A stretch of DNA of 64,000 bases, taken from positions 7,006,854-7,070,853 of the forward strand of contig CP093830.1 in the NCBI GenBank assembly GCA_033063855.1, given 5' to 3'. The translations under genes and the position numbers were made by a program. A model generated the notes under the pieces. It was not told where the DNA came from and searched no databases. It worked only from the letters and a program-made list of their open reading frames with translations. This document shows, one piece after another, positions 1 through 12,639 of the stretch (positions are counted from its first letter, which is position 1; each line of letters opens with the position of its first letter). The DNA is from Smittia aterrima (taxonomy: Eukaryota > Arthropoda > Insecta > Diptera > Chironomidae).

Positions 1-3000
1 TCGGAAGACATCAGTCAAACTCGTTGAGTTAAAAAGCCACTAATGAGAAGCATAAGTGTAAGAAGAACGCTTGAAGCTCTAATTCCCGGTCGTGACATGG
101 TAATTGCTGCACATTAAAATCTGTGTGGTCGATGAACTTTGTCGCTTGATGTGAACATGTCAGCTTTGGCCTCACTCACAAATCTCTTGGTTTGCTGGCC
201 CATTTCCTAAAATAGCTCTTCAATAAAGCGACAATCAAACTTATGAACCTTTAAAAATGACGCACTGCGGAGATTTATTGAGCAGGTGCGACTGCAAGCA
301 TGAATTGAATATCAATTCAGATGATTAAGCGATTTCTTTTCAATGCATTGAGAAGTGGAAATATGAGCGAGTCGCTTTATTTTCTCAGATCATATCGCTA
401 ACGAGTGTTTCGGCTTTCTTTAAATTGTAGGTGTCCAGTTGACAACGGCGTCTCTTAACGATGCTGACTCGTCGTTTTGCTATTGCTCTCGTCTTCCTAT
501 TTTCGCTCGCGTAGGCGAGAGACTAAAAGGCGAGAGCCCGCAACATGGAGCAATTTCTATGGAAATCTTCATGACAATCACGGCTAAGCGAGGAAAATGA
601 ACAACAATCCAGTCAGATAACGGTCAACTCTGAAGCGTGAACAAACATGACAGTGGCCGATGCTGGTTTGAATTTTTTATGAGCTTCGTGCGGTATCGTT
701 TGCTTGATTACGTGAAACGATTGAAATGAACATTAAGCGGTTGTTTCACGAACACATCAAGAATCAAGTGACAGGTTGAATCTCTTGGAAGGATTTCTTT
801 GGAATTCTAAACTTCATCCTCTTCAGACAGTTGTTAATAACTAGAGAGAAGCTTTCATCGCTTTAAACTGAATCATGCTTAACATCAAGAGCAATTACTC
901 AACGGAATAAAATCTCTTTACAAATCTCTTCGCCTCGTTTTCATTCATTTTCAAGTTTTTTCTTTTTCTATTTTTAAACACCAAACAAAATTTTCCTTCC
1001 TTCATTATGAACTTTTTTTTTCGGCGGAAAACCTCGTTCCTTCATTTTTCTTTCTTTTCAATAAGTGGAACGTTCCGATTCTTCACACACAAGTCGACAG
1101 ACGAAGGGGGAACCTTCAGTGTTTTCCTCGGGAAATCTTCTTCATCTACATTCGAAATCAACGACAATCAAGAGACGAGAAATGTCATAAAGTCGTCGTT
1201 AACAAGTCGCCGGTTCAACGAACCTTTTTCGACACAACCCGAATTAAGACGTCGAACGCATTTGCTTTTCATTTTCTTATCGCTTACATCAATCCATTTC
1301 CAACATGTGATATCCGATGGAATGATAATTCATATTCATTTTTAGTTCTAACATCTGAATCGACAAATGGGCTAACATCTGAATCGACAAAATAGTAAAG
1401 TCGATTTCCAGACGCATTCTTCTTCTGCCATCGACACTTTGCTTATTTACACATCATCAGCATCCAACTTAAGCGATCAATAAACGATTTTCCCCTTTCG
1501 CGCCGTCTTATTTATCGACAAGACGACGTGGAGAATGAGAAATTCGCGCCAAAAACTTGTTTACAAATGTCCAGCAGTCTCACATTACATCTTGTTTCAA
1601 TCACTCATCGGAATCTCTACGAATGTTTACATGTCTAAGGAAGTTTGGCATCGTGTTTCATGTGAGAACATTTCTTTGTCCCGCTCACATGTTCAATGTA
1701 TCGAACTAGATTGCATTAAGTTTTTCGGAAGCGGACGCCTTAGAGTCGGGCGAGAGAAGGAAAATTTCTGCATTCGATTTTTCCGGGTCACTCGAAAATA
1801 GGTCAAGAGGAAAAATTTTACATCATCGAGCTGGCATCTGTGCAACGAATGTGAAACTTTTAATTGCTCTCGTTAGCTCTAGCGATAAATTCCTATGATG
1901 TACTTCAAAATATGTTTTGAATAGTTCAACAAGGGATTAGCAAAAAAATGCAATCATCATTCCAAAAAAAAAAATTATTTTGATGAGAGCAAAAAGTTTT
2001 TTGTCGAAAAAGTCTCGAAACAAATTTTTCGCATCGCCCACGCAAAAAAATCGATGACGTAGTCGCTAACTATGAAGTAGCTAACAGATGTAGACGCTTA
2101 ATTATTTGTAAATCAAAAATTGTTTGCGATCGCTATACGAACAGAAATTGTAATAAATCGCTAATTGATTGGTTCTCAGTCGAGCGAGAGCTCGCTCTTT
2201 GTTACAACTCTTTGAGACTTTGCGATGATAAGTATCGAACTAATTCTTGTTATTCTTTGACCTTTTCGAGCAAAAGTCGTTCATCGTCTTTGACTTGATA
2301 GCTCGATTCTCTTTAGAAGACTCATAACGAAGTAGAAAGAAGAAAAATCTGGCAACATAGCTGACTCCAGAAACCCGTAAAATTTGATGATGATAATAAG
2401 ACTTTTGCGTAGAAATGTCGCTTTGAATTTCAAGGCCGTAGCTCATCATCTAAAACCAGGCTCCGAATTTAAAAAGCAAAAAGTGCGAACGATGGAGTAA
2501 TCAAGATTCCGTCGTCGAAACGTGTTTTACAGCTCTAAATGTCGGCAAAGAAAGCGAGAGCACGCAGCGATAACCGCCGCTTCCTTTATTAATCACGAGA
2601 GTTAATTTTGATGCAGTCAATTTCTATTTATAAACTTTTGTTTATGAAGAGTTGAACAGCGGTTTTCGTGTGAAAGACGGGAAGGCGAGTCGTATTTATG
2701 CAATTCTTGATTACTCGCTGATTTCAGACAAACATCTCATTTGAATACTTGTCAAGACATTCGCTAATTTATTCTTTCAACACATTCCAGCTCAAATGTG
2801 TGTCAGCTTTTCAGTAGAGCACGCGGTGTCCTAACAAATTAATTTTTTCGCCGGTCGAGCACATTATTATAATTTAGCTTTGTTATCTTAAGCGTTGAAT
2901 AAAAATAAACTTTTCACGCCCATTCACCTTGCCCTACACGTCGCGGCCTCTCTCCACTGTTTGATAGAAAGTTCATCCTTCCGATTTTTCATTTTTTATT

Positions 3001-5102
3001 TTGTTTCGTTTCCGTTTTTAGGGCTTGGAGTGAATGAGTCGTGAGCAGCGAGAGGAAATGTCATTGTTAATTGAGTTAAATGTCGGATGACTTGATTATG
3101 CAATTATAATTCATTCAATCGGGACATGTATGACTGTTGATTCCTTCCTACTCATACTCGCTTAGCAGACGCGTTACGCAAATCGCTAAATTGAAATTGA
3201 TTCTCATGCAACCAAAAACCATTTAATCAAAATTAATCGAGAGAACAATTGGATATTAAATCAAAAGAATATTTAAATTTCATTGATGGATCTCCCTCAT
3301 AAGATTGAATTATTCAAATTCGTGATTGCTCTTTCTTGGGCGGCTATTATTTTGTAATTAATATTTTTAACTTCATGCGCCACAGAACATTTTCAACACG
3401 AGAAGAAGAACAAGAGAGAGAAGAGGGAATTTATAATTGTATATGATTTGAAAGATTATGCTTGTAACCATAATTTGAGTGGAATCACGAGAGGAGAGCT
3501 CCATTGTGTTACGCTTTTCCGATTATGAATAATTATGTTTGCAGAGGCGGCATCGATCAGAAAGGCTAATTTGATTTTAATAGAAGACGAATCATTGATA
3601 GAAATTGGAGCTTTGCAGGGATTTTGTTTTATTACGGGTCAGCAAACGATGTCAATCGATAATTGCGACGCAAAGATTTATTTTCTTTCTCCTCTCGTTC
3701 AGGTCACGGCCACTTTTATTCGGGTCTCCCCTTCGTTATCTATTAAGCGCTTCGTGGAAAAATAAAAGCGAGATTGTCTTAACGAAAAAAATCTCTTTGC
3801 TTACATTGAACTTTCACTTCTAATTGAACGAGCACAAGCAACCAGTTTCGATGACGACGCTCTGTCCAATTCTCTATTTAAGGCAATTGACTTTTTTGAG
3901 ATTCTTTTCTTGACTTTACGTTTGTTTGCTTCTTCACGACGTCTTATGTCTTTCATTTGCCATGTCGGACTTTTTTGGACTCAGTAGACCAACAAAGAGA
4001 AAACAAAAGCATAAGAAAGGAGAGAATAAGAATCAATAACATGATCTGAGGGTCTTGAGTCGTTTAATTCTTTCTTTACGTCGCTTACAATGATGATACA
4101 ATAGTTGTATGAGAAATCATCGTTTACTTCTTCTTTCGACAAGCGAAAAGCGCGGAAAAAACGACATTCGAGATCACATTTCATGAATCATGAGAAACTG
4201 TAAAGTTTTTCACCCAGAAAAAATTCCCTCATCATGAAAAATCTTTTCTTTCTCTCCCGTTTCGAAGAAAATTCTGAGTTTTCATTCTCTACATTGAAAT
4301 TGCGCACTGAATCTACCCATAATGACCTTCAATGAGATGAGAAGGAACGTTCTGTGCACAACACATCTTCATCCCCTACACGAAAAATATTTTCCCAACA
4401 TGATGCTCAACTGCTGGCTACGAGTGTTGTTACGAACGCTCTTGTGTTGGTGTGTGCGATAAGGGTGTCGTTTATTTTTTGCGTTCTTCTCATGAGAGAA
4501 AGGAAAAAAATCTTTTCGTTGGACTTTCTCGGAAGAAAGTGAAACTATTTCTAGGTCCAGAGGATTGCATCACAAAATATGTCGTTGTCTTAACTTACCC
4601 AGAACAGCAAGTTCATCAGAACGACGAAGAATTTAACGATCGAGCAGCACGCATTCATGTTTGATTCGTTTTATTATTTTCACGCTTTTCTTTTATAAAC
4701 TTTATTTCGACAGATGATTTTTCTTGCACTATCGCCCGTGACTTTCCACCTCACGATTGAATTTACTTTTCTATTTTATTTTATTTTTCCTTTTGTATTC
4801 CACTTTTATTAACACAGATCGCGTTGCCAACCGACAGATCCAAATGTTTTTAAGCGACTGAGTAGCGATTGAAAATAATTCTCAACGAAAACAGAAAACA
4901 TTGATCGTCCGGAGCAACGCTCATGCGCAATGTTTCACGAAATGTTTTCTGGAAAATGAAGTTTTGACTAATGCTCAACGAATGTGTGATGAATATTGCT
5001 TATAAAAATATTTTTATTTAATCGTGATGATCCTGAAGAAACAAAGTTTAAAGAAAATGATTGACAGCGCAACAAGTGCGAAACGTTTTAAAAAAGATTA
5101 AA
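1..5102. other. Region without a supportable gene (upstream flank)
   Basis: About 5 kb of AT-rich DNA with many homopolymer tracts. The open frames here (for example 1007-1345 + and 5595-5783 +) are short, are rich in Phe/Ser/Lys as expected from random AT-rich sequence, and show no domain or splice-supported extension. The only structured element noted is a short tandem duplication near 1350. It may be the 3' flank or regulatory DNA of a gene outside the window. I see no tRNA, rRNA or transposon ends, although a search for structured RNA was not possible. Confidence 0.6.
1348..1391. repeat. Short tandem duplication, period 24 bp
   Basis: The 20-base unit CTAACATCTGAATCGACAAA occurs at 1348-1367 and again, identical, at 1372-1391, separated by four bases. 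This is a recent local duplication in non-coding DNA. Confidence 0.9.
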
Positions 5103-8100
5103 TTAATAAGTGTTACGTTGACCGAGCAATCCACGAATGTTCTTCTTTGATCCGTCGCGATTCTTGACGTTACGGAGCATGGCTTGAGTTCGGAAATCTT
5201 GTGGCGGTTGAGCAACTTTCTTTGACTTTGTAGCACCGAAAGTAACTACGCCGAAGTTCGTGGAGCTGCCAGCGCCAACTTTGATTGGAACGTAGTCAGT
5301 TGATGTGAATTTAAACGGAGATTTTGGTTCTTCGAGAAAAACTCCAGAGGAAGACCAAACAGGCTTCGGTGGGGAAATCTCTGGCTCTGAAATGACTTTC
5401 TTGAGTCCAGACTTCTTCTTCTTTTTGCGCTTTTCGATTTGAACGTTTTCGGGAATGACTTTCTTCAACTTTTGCGAAGCCAAAGGCATTGGGAAGCTCA
5501 GCTCCTGATCATTTGAATCGCGAATAGTTGCGCGCATTTGTGAAAAGTTTCCCTTTTCTTCGATTTGTAGTAAGATTCCGAGCTTTTTCTTTGCTTGCGG
5601 TTTCTCTTGATCTTCGTGTTCAATAGCTTCGCCGAATTTTCGCTTTTTGTTTTTCTTCTTCTCAACGACAGCTTCTCCATTTGTTTCTGGTTGTTTGTGA
5701 GACTTCTTATTCTTTGGAGCCTCAACAACGGTTTCTGCTGGTTTAGTCTTCTTTGTCTTGATAACAGCAGCTTGAGTCTTTGATTCCTAAAATGATTAAA
5801 ATTATTAGATTATTGATCTCCAGGAATAAAATTGATCTCACCTTTGATTTCTTTTCACCATCAGTTTCAGTATTTTCAGTTTCAGATCCCTGTGGATTTG
5901 CTTTCTTCTGTAACTTCTTAAGACGCTTCTTTTCGCGCTTTGCTTCAAGCTTCTCTTGAGCTTTTAATACTGACGTTGCCATGTTCTCCTTTTGTTCTGG
6001 TCCATCTAAAATATTTTTGAGAGAATTTATTTATTTCCTTTGAAATTCGAGGAAGTGAAGCCAACACTTACCGTCAACATGTTTTTGCTTTTTTTGATTA
6101 GGCTTCTTCTTCTTCTTGACGATATTTTCCTTATTCGAAGAACCGCCGTTTGATGAATCGAGAGTGTCGCTCTTTTGTGCAAGTGCTTCATTCTGTTTCT
6201 TCAATGCAAGCTTTTTAGCCTTCTTTTCGTATTTCAATGCCATCTTGGCTTTCTTCGATTCGAAATGCGCTGCCATAAGTTCATCGCACTTACTCAAGAC
6301 ATTTGACAAGTCAAAAGTCGGTGCTGCAATCTTTTTCTTGGATGCGGATTTCTTTTCAGTCTCTGGAATTTCTTCTGCATCAGCAGACTCATCTGATTCT
6401 TCTTCAACTCTGGCTCGTTTGGATTTAGAAATCATAACGCTATCGTTCAAGTAGCTTTCACGCTTGCGTTTTGATTTAGACTTAGAAGGAACTTCAGCAG
6501 CAGCTGAATCATCTTCTTCCAAACCATTTTCTTCTGTTTCCTGAGCGACGAGAGATTTTCTTGGCGTTTTAGCTTTAACAGGACTTTTCTCAGTAGTTTC
6601 ATCATCGTCTGAAAACGTCTCAGACAATTTGGCTGGAGTCTTAGGAGATTTTGGAGACTTTCCTGGTGATTTAGCTGGAACAGGTTCTTCTTGTTCATCT
6701 TCGCTGCTTGATGCCGGAATGATTCGTGAAATGCGACGTTTCTTTGGAGACTCCAATTCACGTTCTTCTGAAGAATCTAACTCGTAATGATCAGCAACTT
6801 CTTCGTGTGTGATGAAAGAGTCATTCTCATCTTCCGACTCTTCTTCAAGTTCATTTGAATCTTGAGATCCAAGTGATTCTCCATCGTCATCAATTTCATT
6901 TTGCTTGAGATATTCTCTTTCACTTTCGTTCATTGAATCGTCTTCAGAACCAACTTCAGCTTCATCGTCGACAAAAGCGTTCTGTTCATAATCTTCGTCT
7001 GACTCATCGCTTGAAATACTTTTCTCCTTCAAAACTCGTGACTCAGAATGGATAACTTTAGGACTTTTCCCAGTTGCAAACTTATCAATTGAAGTATTTG
7101 CTGTCTGAGTAATCGATTGAGACCAACTTTTTCGAGGTTTCCCTTCTTCTTCGTCGCTGAAGCTTGATTTTGTGCCTTTGCTGATTCTTGGCGAAGATGC
7201 AGCTTGTTCTTCGACATACGAAATAAGAGATGGACGTTTCAGTCCAGGAGTTGTTTTGCCAAGTGATGTGCGTTTAACTGTGATTGGAGACTTCGTTGAG
7301 TCTTCAGTGATTGACTTGTTCTTTGAAAATTCATTAAGTGTAATTTCCATGTCGACTCCGTTTGAAGGATTTGCAGCTAATGTAATTTCCATTTCTGAAT
7401 CGTCATCTTCATCGATTTGCATGGTGTCAGCGAAGACAGTTCTGTTTCCATTGACTGTCTTACCTTCAGAGGAACTCTTTGGAGTTTTCTTGGCACTTCC
7501 CAAAGGTGTTTTATTCCCATTTGGAGTTTTGGATGCGCTTTTCTGCAATTCAACTGACTTTGGAGTTTTTGCTACGCTCTGCGGAGTTTTGACAATAGCA
7601 CATTCAGGAGATTCTTTTACTGACTTTGGAGAATCTTTGGCTGACTTTGGAGTTTTCAAGGCACTCTGCGGTGTCTTTACTTCTTTTGCAGCACTTTTAG
7701 GAGTTTTGAGAGCACTTTGTGGAGTTTTCACGACTGGAGTGGAGTCGGATACACTCTTTGCTTCATTCTTCGGTGTCTTGTTAACACTTTCCTGAGTTTT
7801 CTTAGCGCTTTTCGGAGTTTTAGGAACATTATCGACATCAGACACAAAATCTATCAATAATTCCGTTGCTTTCAAATCGTCGCTAGAGCTTCCTCCATCT
7901 CGAATTGATCGTCGCCCGTGAATTGGAGTGTTTTTCACAGAAGGTGGTGGCTGTGAGCTTTCAACGATTTCTTCTTCAGAATGGTCCAGATCTTGTTCTT
8001 CATCATCGTTCGATTTGATTCTTGATTTTGGTGAATCTTTCGGAATCTCAGCACTCTTTGTGAGTCGAACAACAACATCGCTGTAAATTGTTTTAGTTAC

Positions 8101-9195
8101 TTGTAATGTTCGACGAACTTGACTTGCGAATTTCTTGATGGGCGATTGCTGTTGTGAATGTTCGTTAATATCGTCCTCGCTCATCACACTCTCAGCTTCA
8201 CTGTTCGTTTCCTTGTTTCGATTCTTGAAAATAGTTTTCTTACTCTTTAATGTTTTCTGTGATTCATCTAAGAGAGCAAAGCCACTTTCGTTAGCATCAT
8301 TTCCTGCTGATCCGTTTGACGTTTTGTTTGATTGATTTAATGATTGCTTGGGTGGCGAACTTGGCGACTTAGAAATCGAGCGTGTTCGAAGTTCAAGCTC
8401 ATCATTGATTACAGTTTCATCGTTGCAGCCAATTTCTTCTTCCTTCTCTTCTTCGATCAAATGAACTGATGGAGTAACGATCATACTCTTACGTTTACGA
8501 GAACTTTTAGTCAACGCAGGAGTGGTTTCAACTGGTTGAGCTTCTTCGTTTTCGGATTCACTTGCAGTTCGACGAGTCGTGCGCTTTGGCAAAGGAGAAG
8601 CAGTCGAAGAAGTAACATTCTCTTTCTCTTGTGACATCCCACGAGTTGTACGACGGAATGGACTTGCAACGGATGTTTTGGCAATACGTGGTGTGTCAAC
8701 AATCGAACGACCTTTTTTGCTTGGAGTTGTTGCTGAAAATTGAATAAAATTTTATAATTTGTCTCAGTCACTTTAGAAAATTAAAATTTACCATTTTCGG
8801 AAATGGAATCAAGCTTAGATCGTCCTTGAAGTACTGGTGTATCAGCTCGGGACTCTAAATCGGTTAGAGAATCGGTTGATGCTAAACGGCGTGATGATCT
8901 TCTTACAACTAAAGAAGAAGAAAATGTGAAGATTTTCCGTTAAATTTGAATATTTGAGGTTAACTAGAAATTGCGAAATTTCTTATCTTAAATAATAAAA
9001 GATAAAGTAGCTTGATTGATCTTTGACGAACTCATGAATTGAAGTCTATATGAAGATATCTAACTTCATAATTTGTCATTCAGATCAATGAAATTCAAGC
9101 ACACATTTTCGTAGAATTCCGCAAAATTAAGTTTTTCATGTTTTTTGTCACTTACCTCTCTGGCTTCCATCTGACTCCTCTGCTTTCGATGACAT
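5103..9195 (-). CDS. sle: Large charged nuclear/nucleolar protein, slender-lobes-like
   Basis: Five exons join in phase: 9195-9156, 8908-8792, 8732-6072, 6005-5842, 5786-5103, giving about 1221 residues. The N-terminus is Ser/Arg-rich. The middle carries a run of KTPKS/KTPQS-type repeats (about residues 360-475), then long acidic Ser/Asp/Glu tracts. The C-terminus is strongly basic with KKKKK runs and ends in a conserved-looking segment (SPFKFTSTDYVPIKV, then FRTQAMLRNVKNRDGSKKN). Composition and length resemble Drosophila Slender lobes, a nucleolar protein affecting mushroom-body neuroblasts. That name rests on general resemblance, not on a catalytic motif. The TP repeats look like proline-directed kinase sites, as in mitotically regulated chromatin proteins. 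The start at 9195 is the first ATG of a short first exon that splices in frame. The coding call is firm; the orthology is moderate. Confidence 0.7.
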
Positions 9196-9568
9196 TATAA
9201 CTTTGTTAGATCTTTTATCTTGTTTTTTAATAAATTCACGCTTTAAAAACGCAGAAAACAATTTAATAAGTTTTTTTTTGTTTCTTCTCGGATTGCGTCT
9301 GTCGCTTTGAAAACGTCTTCTTCGATTCAAAATACGTTACTGCGATCACTTTGCAAAATAATTCTAATTCGCTTTTGGCAAAGTACGAAGAGATTTTGAA
9401 ACAACCTCCTAGTGTAATTTCGAATTTATAAATAGAACATTATTTCTTCTGAAAATGAGTCTCCATCGGGAGCGCGTTTTATTATTGAAATTATTTTTAC
9501 AATGAGAAATTAAGAAGAAAACTCGTTCACGAAAGAAAAAAGGATCCACTTGGTTTTCTTTTAGCTAT

Positions 9569-10261
9569 TCAGCACTCCATTGCCAATGAGTTTGAGTTCT
9601 CATTGGCTGGCATAACAAGACTATTTTCATCCTGTGGCTCGTCCATTCCCAAGTCTTCAAATTCCATTCCACCTCCAACTTGATTGTTTTCAGCAGCATT
9701 CTCTCCAGCATTCTGTTCTTCTTCGGCATTGCCATTCGTGTCATCCCAGTTGATCTTGAAGCGTGTCACTCGAGGCTTTGATGCAAGAATGTTTCGTGTC
9801 ATCTTATCGAACAAAGGCTTTGCTGGTGGATTTTCTCGTAATTCTTGATCTGAATAGTCATTGTTAATGAAATAACCAACGCGGACAAATTCCTGTCCTC
9901 TGTATGAGCACGTGAGGAGAACAATTGTTACTCCAAGAGCATCTTGCTCTGGGATACGACTTGTATCTGGAGGATCAGCTTGGAAGACAAAGATGTGACG
10001 ACCTTCCGGGATTGGTCCAACGTATATCTAAAGATTAAAGATGACTCACGTTAAATAAGATAACAAAACTTATTATCAACTTACAGTATCTAAGACTTGA
10101 TCATATTCTTCCGATTCTGCAGATCCAACGTAAATCATCTTCCATTCCAAATCTTCCTTCAACTCTTCGATACATTCGAAAGTGAGTTCAAACTGAAATG
10201 GGTTGTAAAAGCTGCTTGGATTATCGAGAACTGCAACATTTGTGATGTGAACTTTCGCCAT
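9569..10261 (-). CDS. asf1: Histone chaperone Asf1
   Basis: Two exons, 10261-10085 and 10027-9569, encode 211 residues, close to the usual size for animal Asf1. The N-terminus MAKVHITNVAVLDNP, the segment with YDQVLDT, then VGPIPEGRHIFVFQADPPD, and LLTCSYRGQEFVRVGYF followed by ELRENPP are all hallmarks of the immunoglobulin-like Asf1 core, which binds the H3-H4 dimer. The tail after INWDD is acidic (Glu/Asn rich) and poorly conserved, as in the family. It acts in the nucleus, passing H3-H4 to CAF-1 and HIRA. The gene lies head to head with FRG1. A probable 5'UTR intron lies around 10328-10391. A perfect E2F-type site in the shared promoter fits S-phase expression. Orthology is secure. Confidence 0.97.
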
Positions 10262-10652
10262 TGCTGTTTACTGTATCTTTGAACTACTGGATCTTAGCGT
10301 TGGTTGATCCCGATGATTTTGAAATCTAAGGAAATCAAAACAAAAAAATTAATTCACATTTTGCAAGCTCAAGTTGCGTTTAAATGAATTACCTTTGTTA
10401 TTGTCTTGACGCTTGTGTCTTGCTTTACGAACTTGAAGTGTTTAACTGATGATTATGTCTCTTGTAAGTTAGTAAGTTAATTTAAATGCGAACTAACAAT
10501 GAAATTCCGACAAAGTTTTTAAGGCGCCTTCACATTTAGCGGGAAATTTATTTTCGGCCCTTCAGCTTAGTTTCACTCCATTCCTCAAATCAAAACAAAC
10601 AATTTCTCTTTTAAAATTCGGTTTTAAATAGACTACAGAAGTCTTCATTAAA
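10262..10652. promoter_or_regulatory. Bidirectional asf1/FRG1 promoter region
   Basis: A 391-bp interval separates the two start codons of divergent genes asf1 (-) and FRG1 (+). It includes the probable asf1 5'UTR intron (acceptor near 10328, donor near 10391 on the minus strand) and an E2F-like octamer at 10539-10546. No TATA box stands out, as is typical for housekeeping promoters. Confidence 0.6.
10539..10546 (-). promoter_or_regulatory. E2F-type site
   Basis: The bases GCGGGAAA on the plus strand read TTTCCCGC on the minus strand, an exact match to the E2F consensus TTTSSCGC. It lies about 280 bp upstream of the asf1 start codon and about 110 bp upstream of the FRG1 start codon. Histone chaperone genes are typical E2F targets, so a role in asf1 control is plausible, but this is inferred from one short match. 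Confidence 0.45.
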
Positions 10653-11498
10653 ATGTCCGAGTATCAGCTACATAATAAAGGAAAACTTAAGCTCAAAGGC
10701 GAAGCTGGACCGTAAGTGAAACAAGTGAAATGTCATTTTCCTTAATTTAATCTAAATCGTTTTAGATCGAAAAAGAGAAAACATAAGAAGGAGAAGAAGG
10801 ATCGCGAAGAAAAGAAACAAATTGTTGTTGATGAAGATGCTATTGCTAATGGAGGTTGGTGGAAGTGTAAAGAAGTTGCTGAAGTCACTGGATCCATTGC
10901 AATTCAATTCGGCGACCACCGTTTTGTAAAAGCTTTGGACGATGGAACTTTCACGCTCTCAGCTCCACATGCAAAAGGCGAAGGACCAGCGTTCGATGAA
11001 GAGTTCAGTGCTTTCATCGTAAACGAATCGAAAATTTACATCAAATCTGGATTCGGAAAATATTTGAGACCTGAAGCTGATAATGTGATCACAGGACGAA
11101 GTGAAGCTGCTGGACAAAAAGAAGCATTTGAACCTATCTGGGAGGATGGAAAAATGGCTCTTCAAGCTTCAAATCACTGCTTTGTATCGATAGACGAAGA
11201 AGATGATGCTCTTGTGGCAATAAGAAAAATAGCAGGAGCTAATGAAGTTTGCATTATCAGAAGTAATGCTTTCCGAGGCGAAGTCATCTCAAGCAGTGCT
11301 CCGATCGAAGAGAAGATTGAAGACCTCGATCAAGTCGAACTGAATTATGTGAAAAAGTTCCAGAAGTTTCAAGATAAAAAGATTAAATTGTGTCAGGAGG
11401 ACAACAAGGATTTGAAAAAAGCAAAGGAAACAGGAAAGCTCCACGAATCGCTTTTGGACAGACGATCAAAGATGAAAGCTGATCGTTACTGCAAATAA
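10653..11498 (+). CDS. FRG1: FRG1 family protein (nucleolar, RNA/actin-associated)
   Basis: Two exons, 10653-10711 and 10766-11498, encode 263 residues, close to human FRG1 (258). After a short N-terminus (MSEYQLHNKGKLKLKGE) there is a Lys-rich nuclear signal (KKRKHKKEKK), then GGWWKCKEV and ITGSIAIQFG-like segments, followed by the beta-trefoil (fascin-like) core with FTLSAPHAKGEGP, GFGKYLRPEADNVITGRSEA and WEDGKMALQASN. The C-terminal helical tail ends KADRYCK. FRG1 proteins are nucleolar and spliceosome-associated, with actin-bundling activity reported in animals. The stop is followed within 30 bases by overlapping polyadenylation signals (AATAAATAAA near 11524). The first exon was set by the ATG with clean phase-2 splicing into the main exon. 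Confidence 0.95.
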
Positions 11499-11833
11499 AC
11501 GAATGATTGTCTGCAGTAAACTGAATAAATAAACTTTATTTTCTCAAAAATAGCTTCACATTTACAAGACAACGGCTTTAGAATAAAATAACTTTTAAGA
11601 CAAAATAATATCGACAAACACTGAACAGTCTTTGATTATTTTAATAACATTTATAAGTTGAGCTAAGTTAGTTTCTCTCACAATTGTTCAAATAGATAAA
11701 AGTTAAGTTTCCAGCTGTTTATCATAGTGAAGAGGGCTGGCTGATGATTCACAGCAGGAAACACGTCTTAACGAGACATAAAAGAGATTTCAGGCAAAAA
11801 TGATTTTCTTGGTGTGCGTCTTTTGGTATTAAC

Positions 11834-12631
11834 TTATTCTGCGTTTCCAGTCAGTAGAAGAGCGTCTTCCGGCAAAGGTTCTCTTTTGTAGCTCGGCTCA
11901 GTCACAAGATAAACGACCAGCGAACCATAAAGTGCAATCAAAAGTCCAATGCAATTAACAAGAAGAGCTTGGCTTGGGAGAGTTCCATATGCGCCTCCAG
12001 GCATTGCGAAGAAAGCTTTCTCAGTCAAGCCCATTAAACAAGCAACAATTGCCATCACGAATCCCAGCAATCCAAAGAAAATGTGAATCGGCATGTAGAA
12101 GACTCTGAGTGGCTCTTTCAACATTGGAAAGAGATAAGTCGCGAAGCCAGCAACGTATTGACAGCCAAAGATGATGACGGCAAGCAATCCAATCCATGAA
12201 TGCAGCGAATAAAGATTCGGAATTGGTGGTTTGGCATAGTTGTGCGAATTGAAAGCAGCAACGAGTCCATAAACAGTAAACAAGAACGCGAAGCCGTGAA
12301 TTGCAGCGTGCGTGACTTTTAAACTCTTCTTTCTTCCATAACGGAAACCGCGATAAACGAGAATTGCTAATGAAAAAATCTCAGAATTATTTAAATGTGA
12401 TTGCAGATGAGAATGAGTTTACTCACAATTTCCGTACAAGAAAATCATTCCAATCACCATGCAGATTGGATGCCAGTTGAACATAACCGAGGGCTTTTCA
12501 TAATCCCAAGAAAATCCATTGAGATGAATTCCGATCCATGAAGCAACGAGGATAATTAACACGACTCCTATCAGTTGCGTGACGAGGTAGAGCAAACGGA
12601 AATTAACTAAACGTCCTTGTGACTGATCCAT
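11834..12631 (-). CDS. Cytochrome b561 (transmembrane ascorbate/ferric reductase type)
   Basis: Two exons, 12631-12427 and 12366-11834, give 245 residues with six predicted membrane helices, the usual size. Haem-ligand histidines are visible in the expected places: FNWHPICM, KVTHAAIHGFAF, SLHSWIGL and MPIHIFFG. The SILVYR segment after helix 2 is the family signature. The protein transfers electrons from cytosolic ascorbate across vesicle or plasma membranes to monodehydroascorbate or ferric iron. The short cytosolic tail carries acidic and dileucine-like residues (EDALLL). A splice acceptor just before the ATG (exon begins near 12638) indicates an untranslated first exon upstream. The family is certain; whether it is the nemy or the CG1275-type paralogue is not decided. 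Confidence 0.93.
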
Positions 12632-12639
12632 CTCGCACC

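Noticed and set aside
2816..2832. Partial match to miR-124 (GCACGCGGTG)
   Set aside because: The seed AAGGCAC is not intact and the 3' part diverges.
7172..7795. 207-codon plus-strand frame opposite the slender-lobes-like gene
   Set aside because: It is an antisense shadow of the KTPKS repeat array on the real coding strand.
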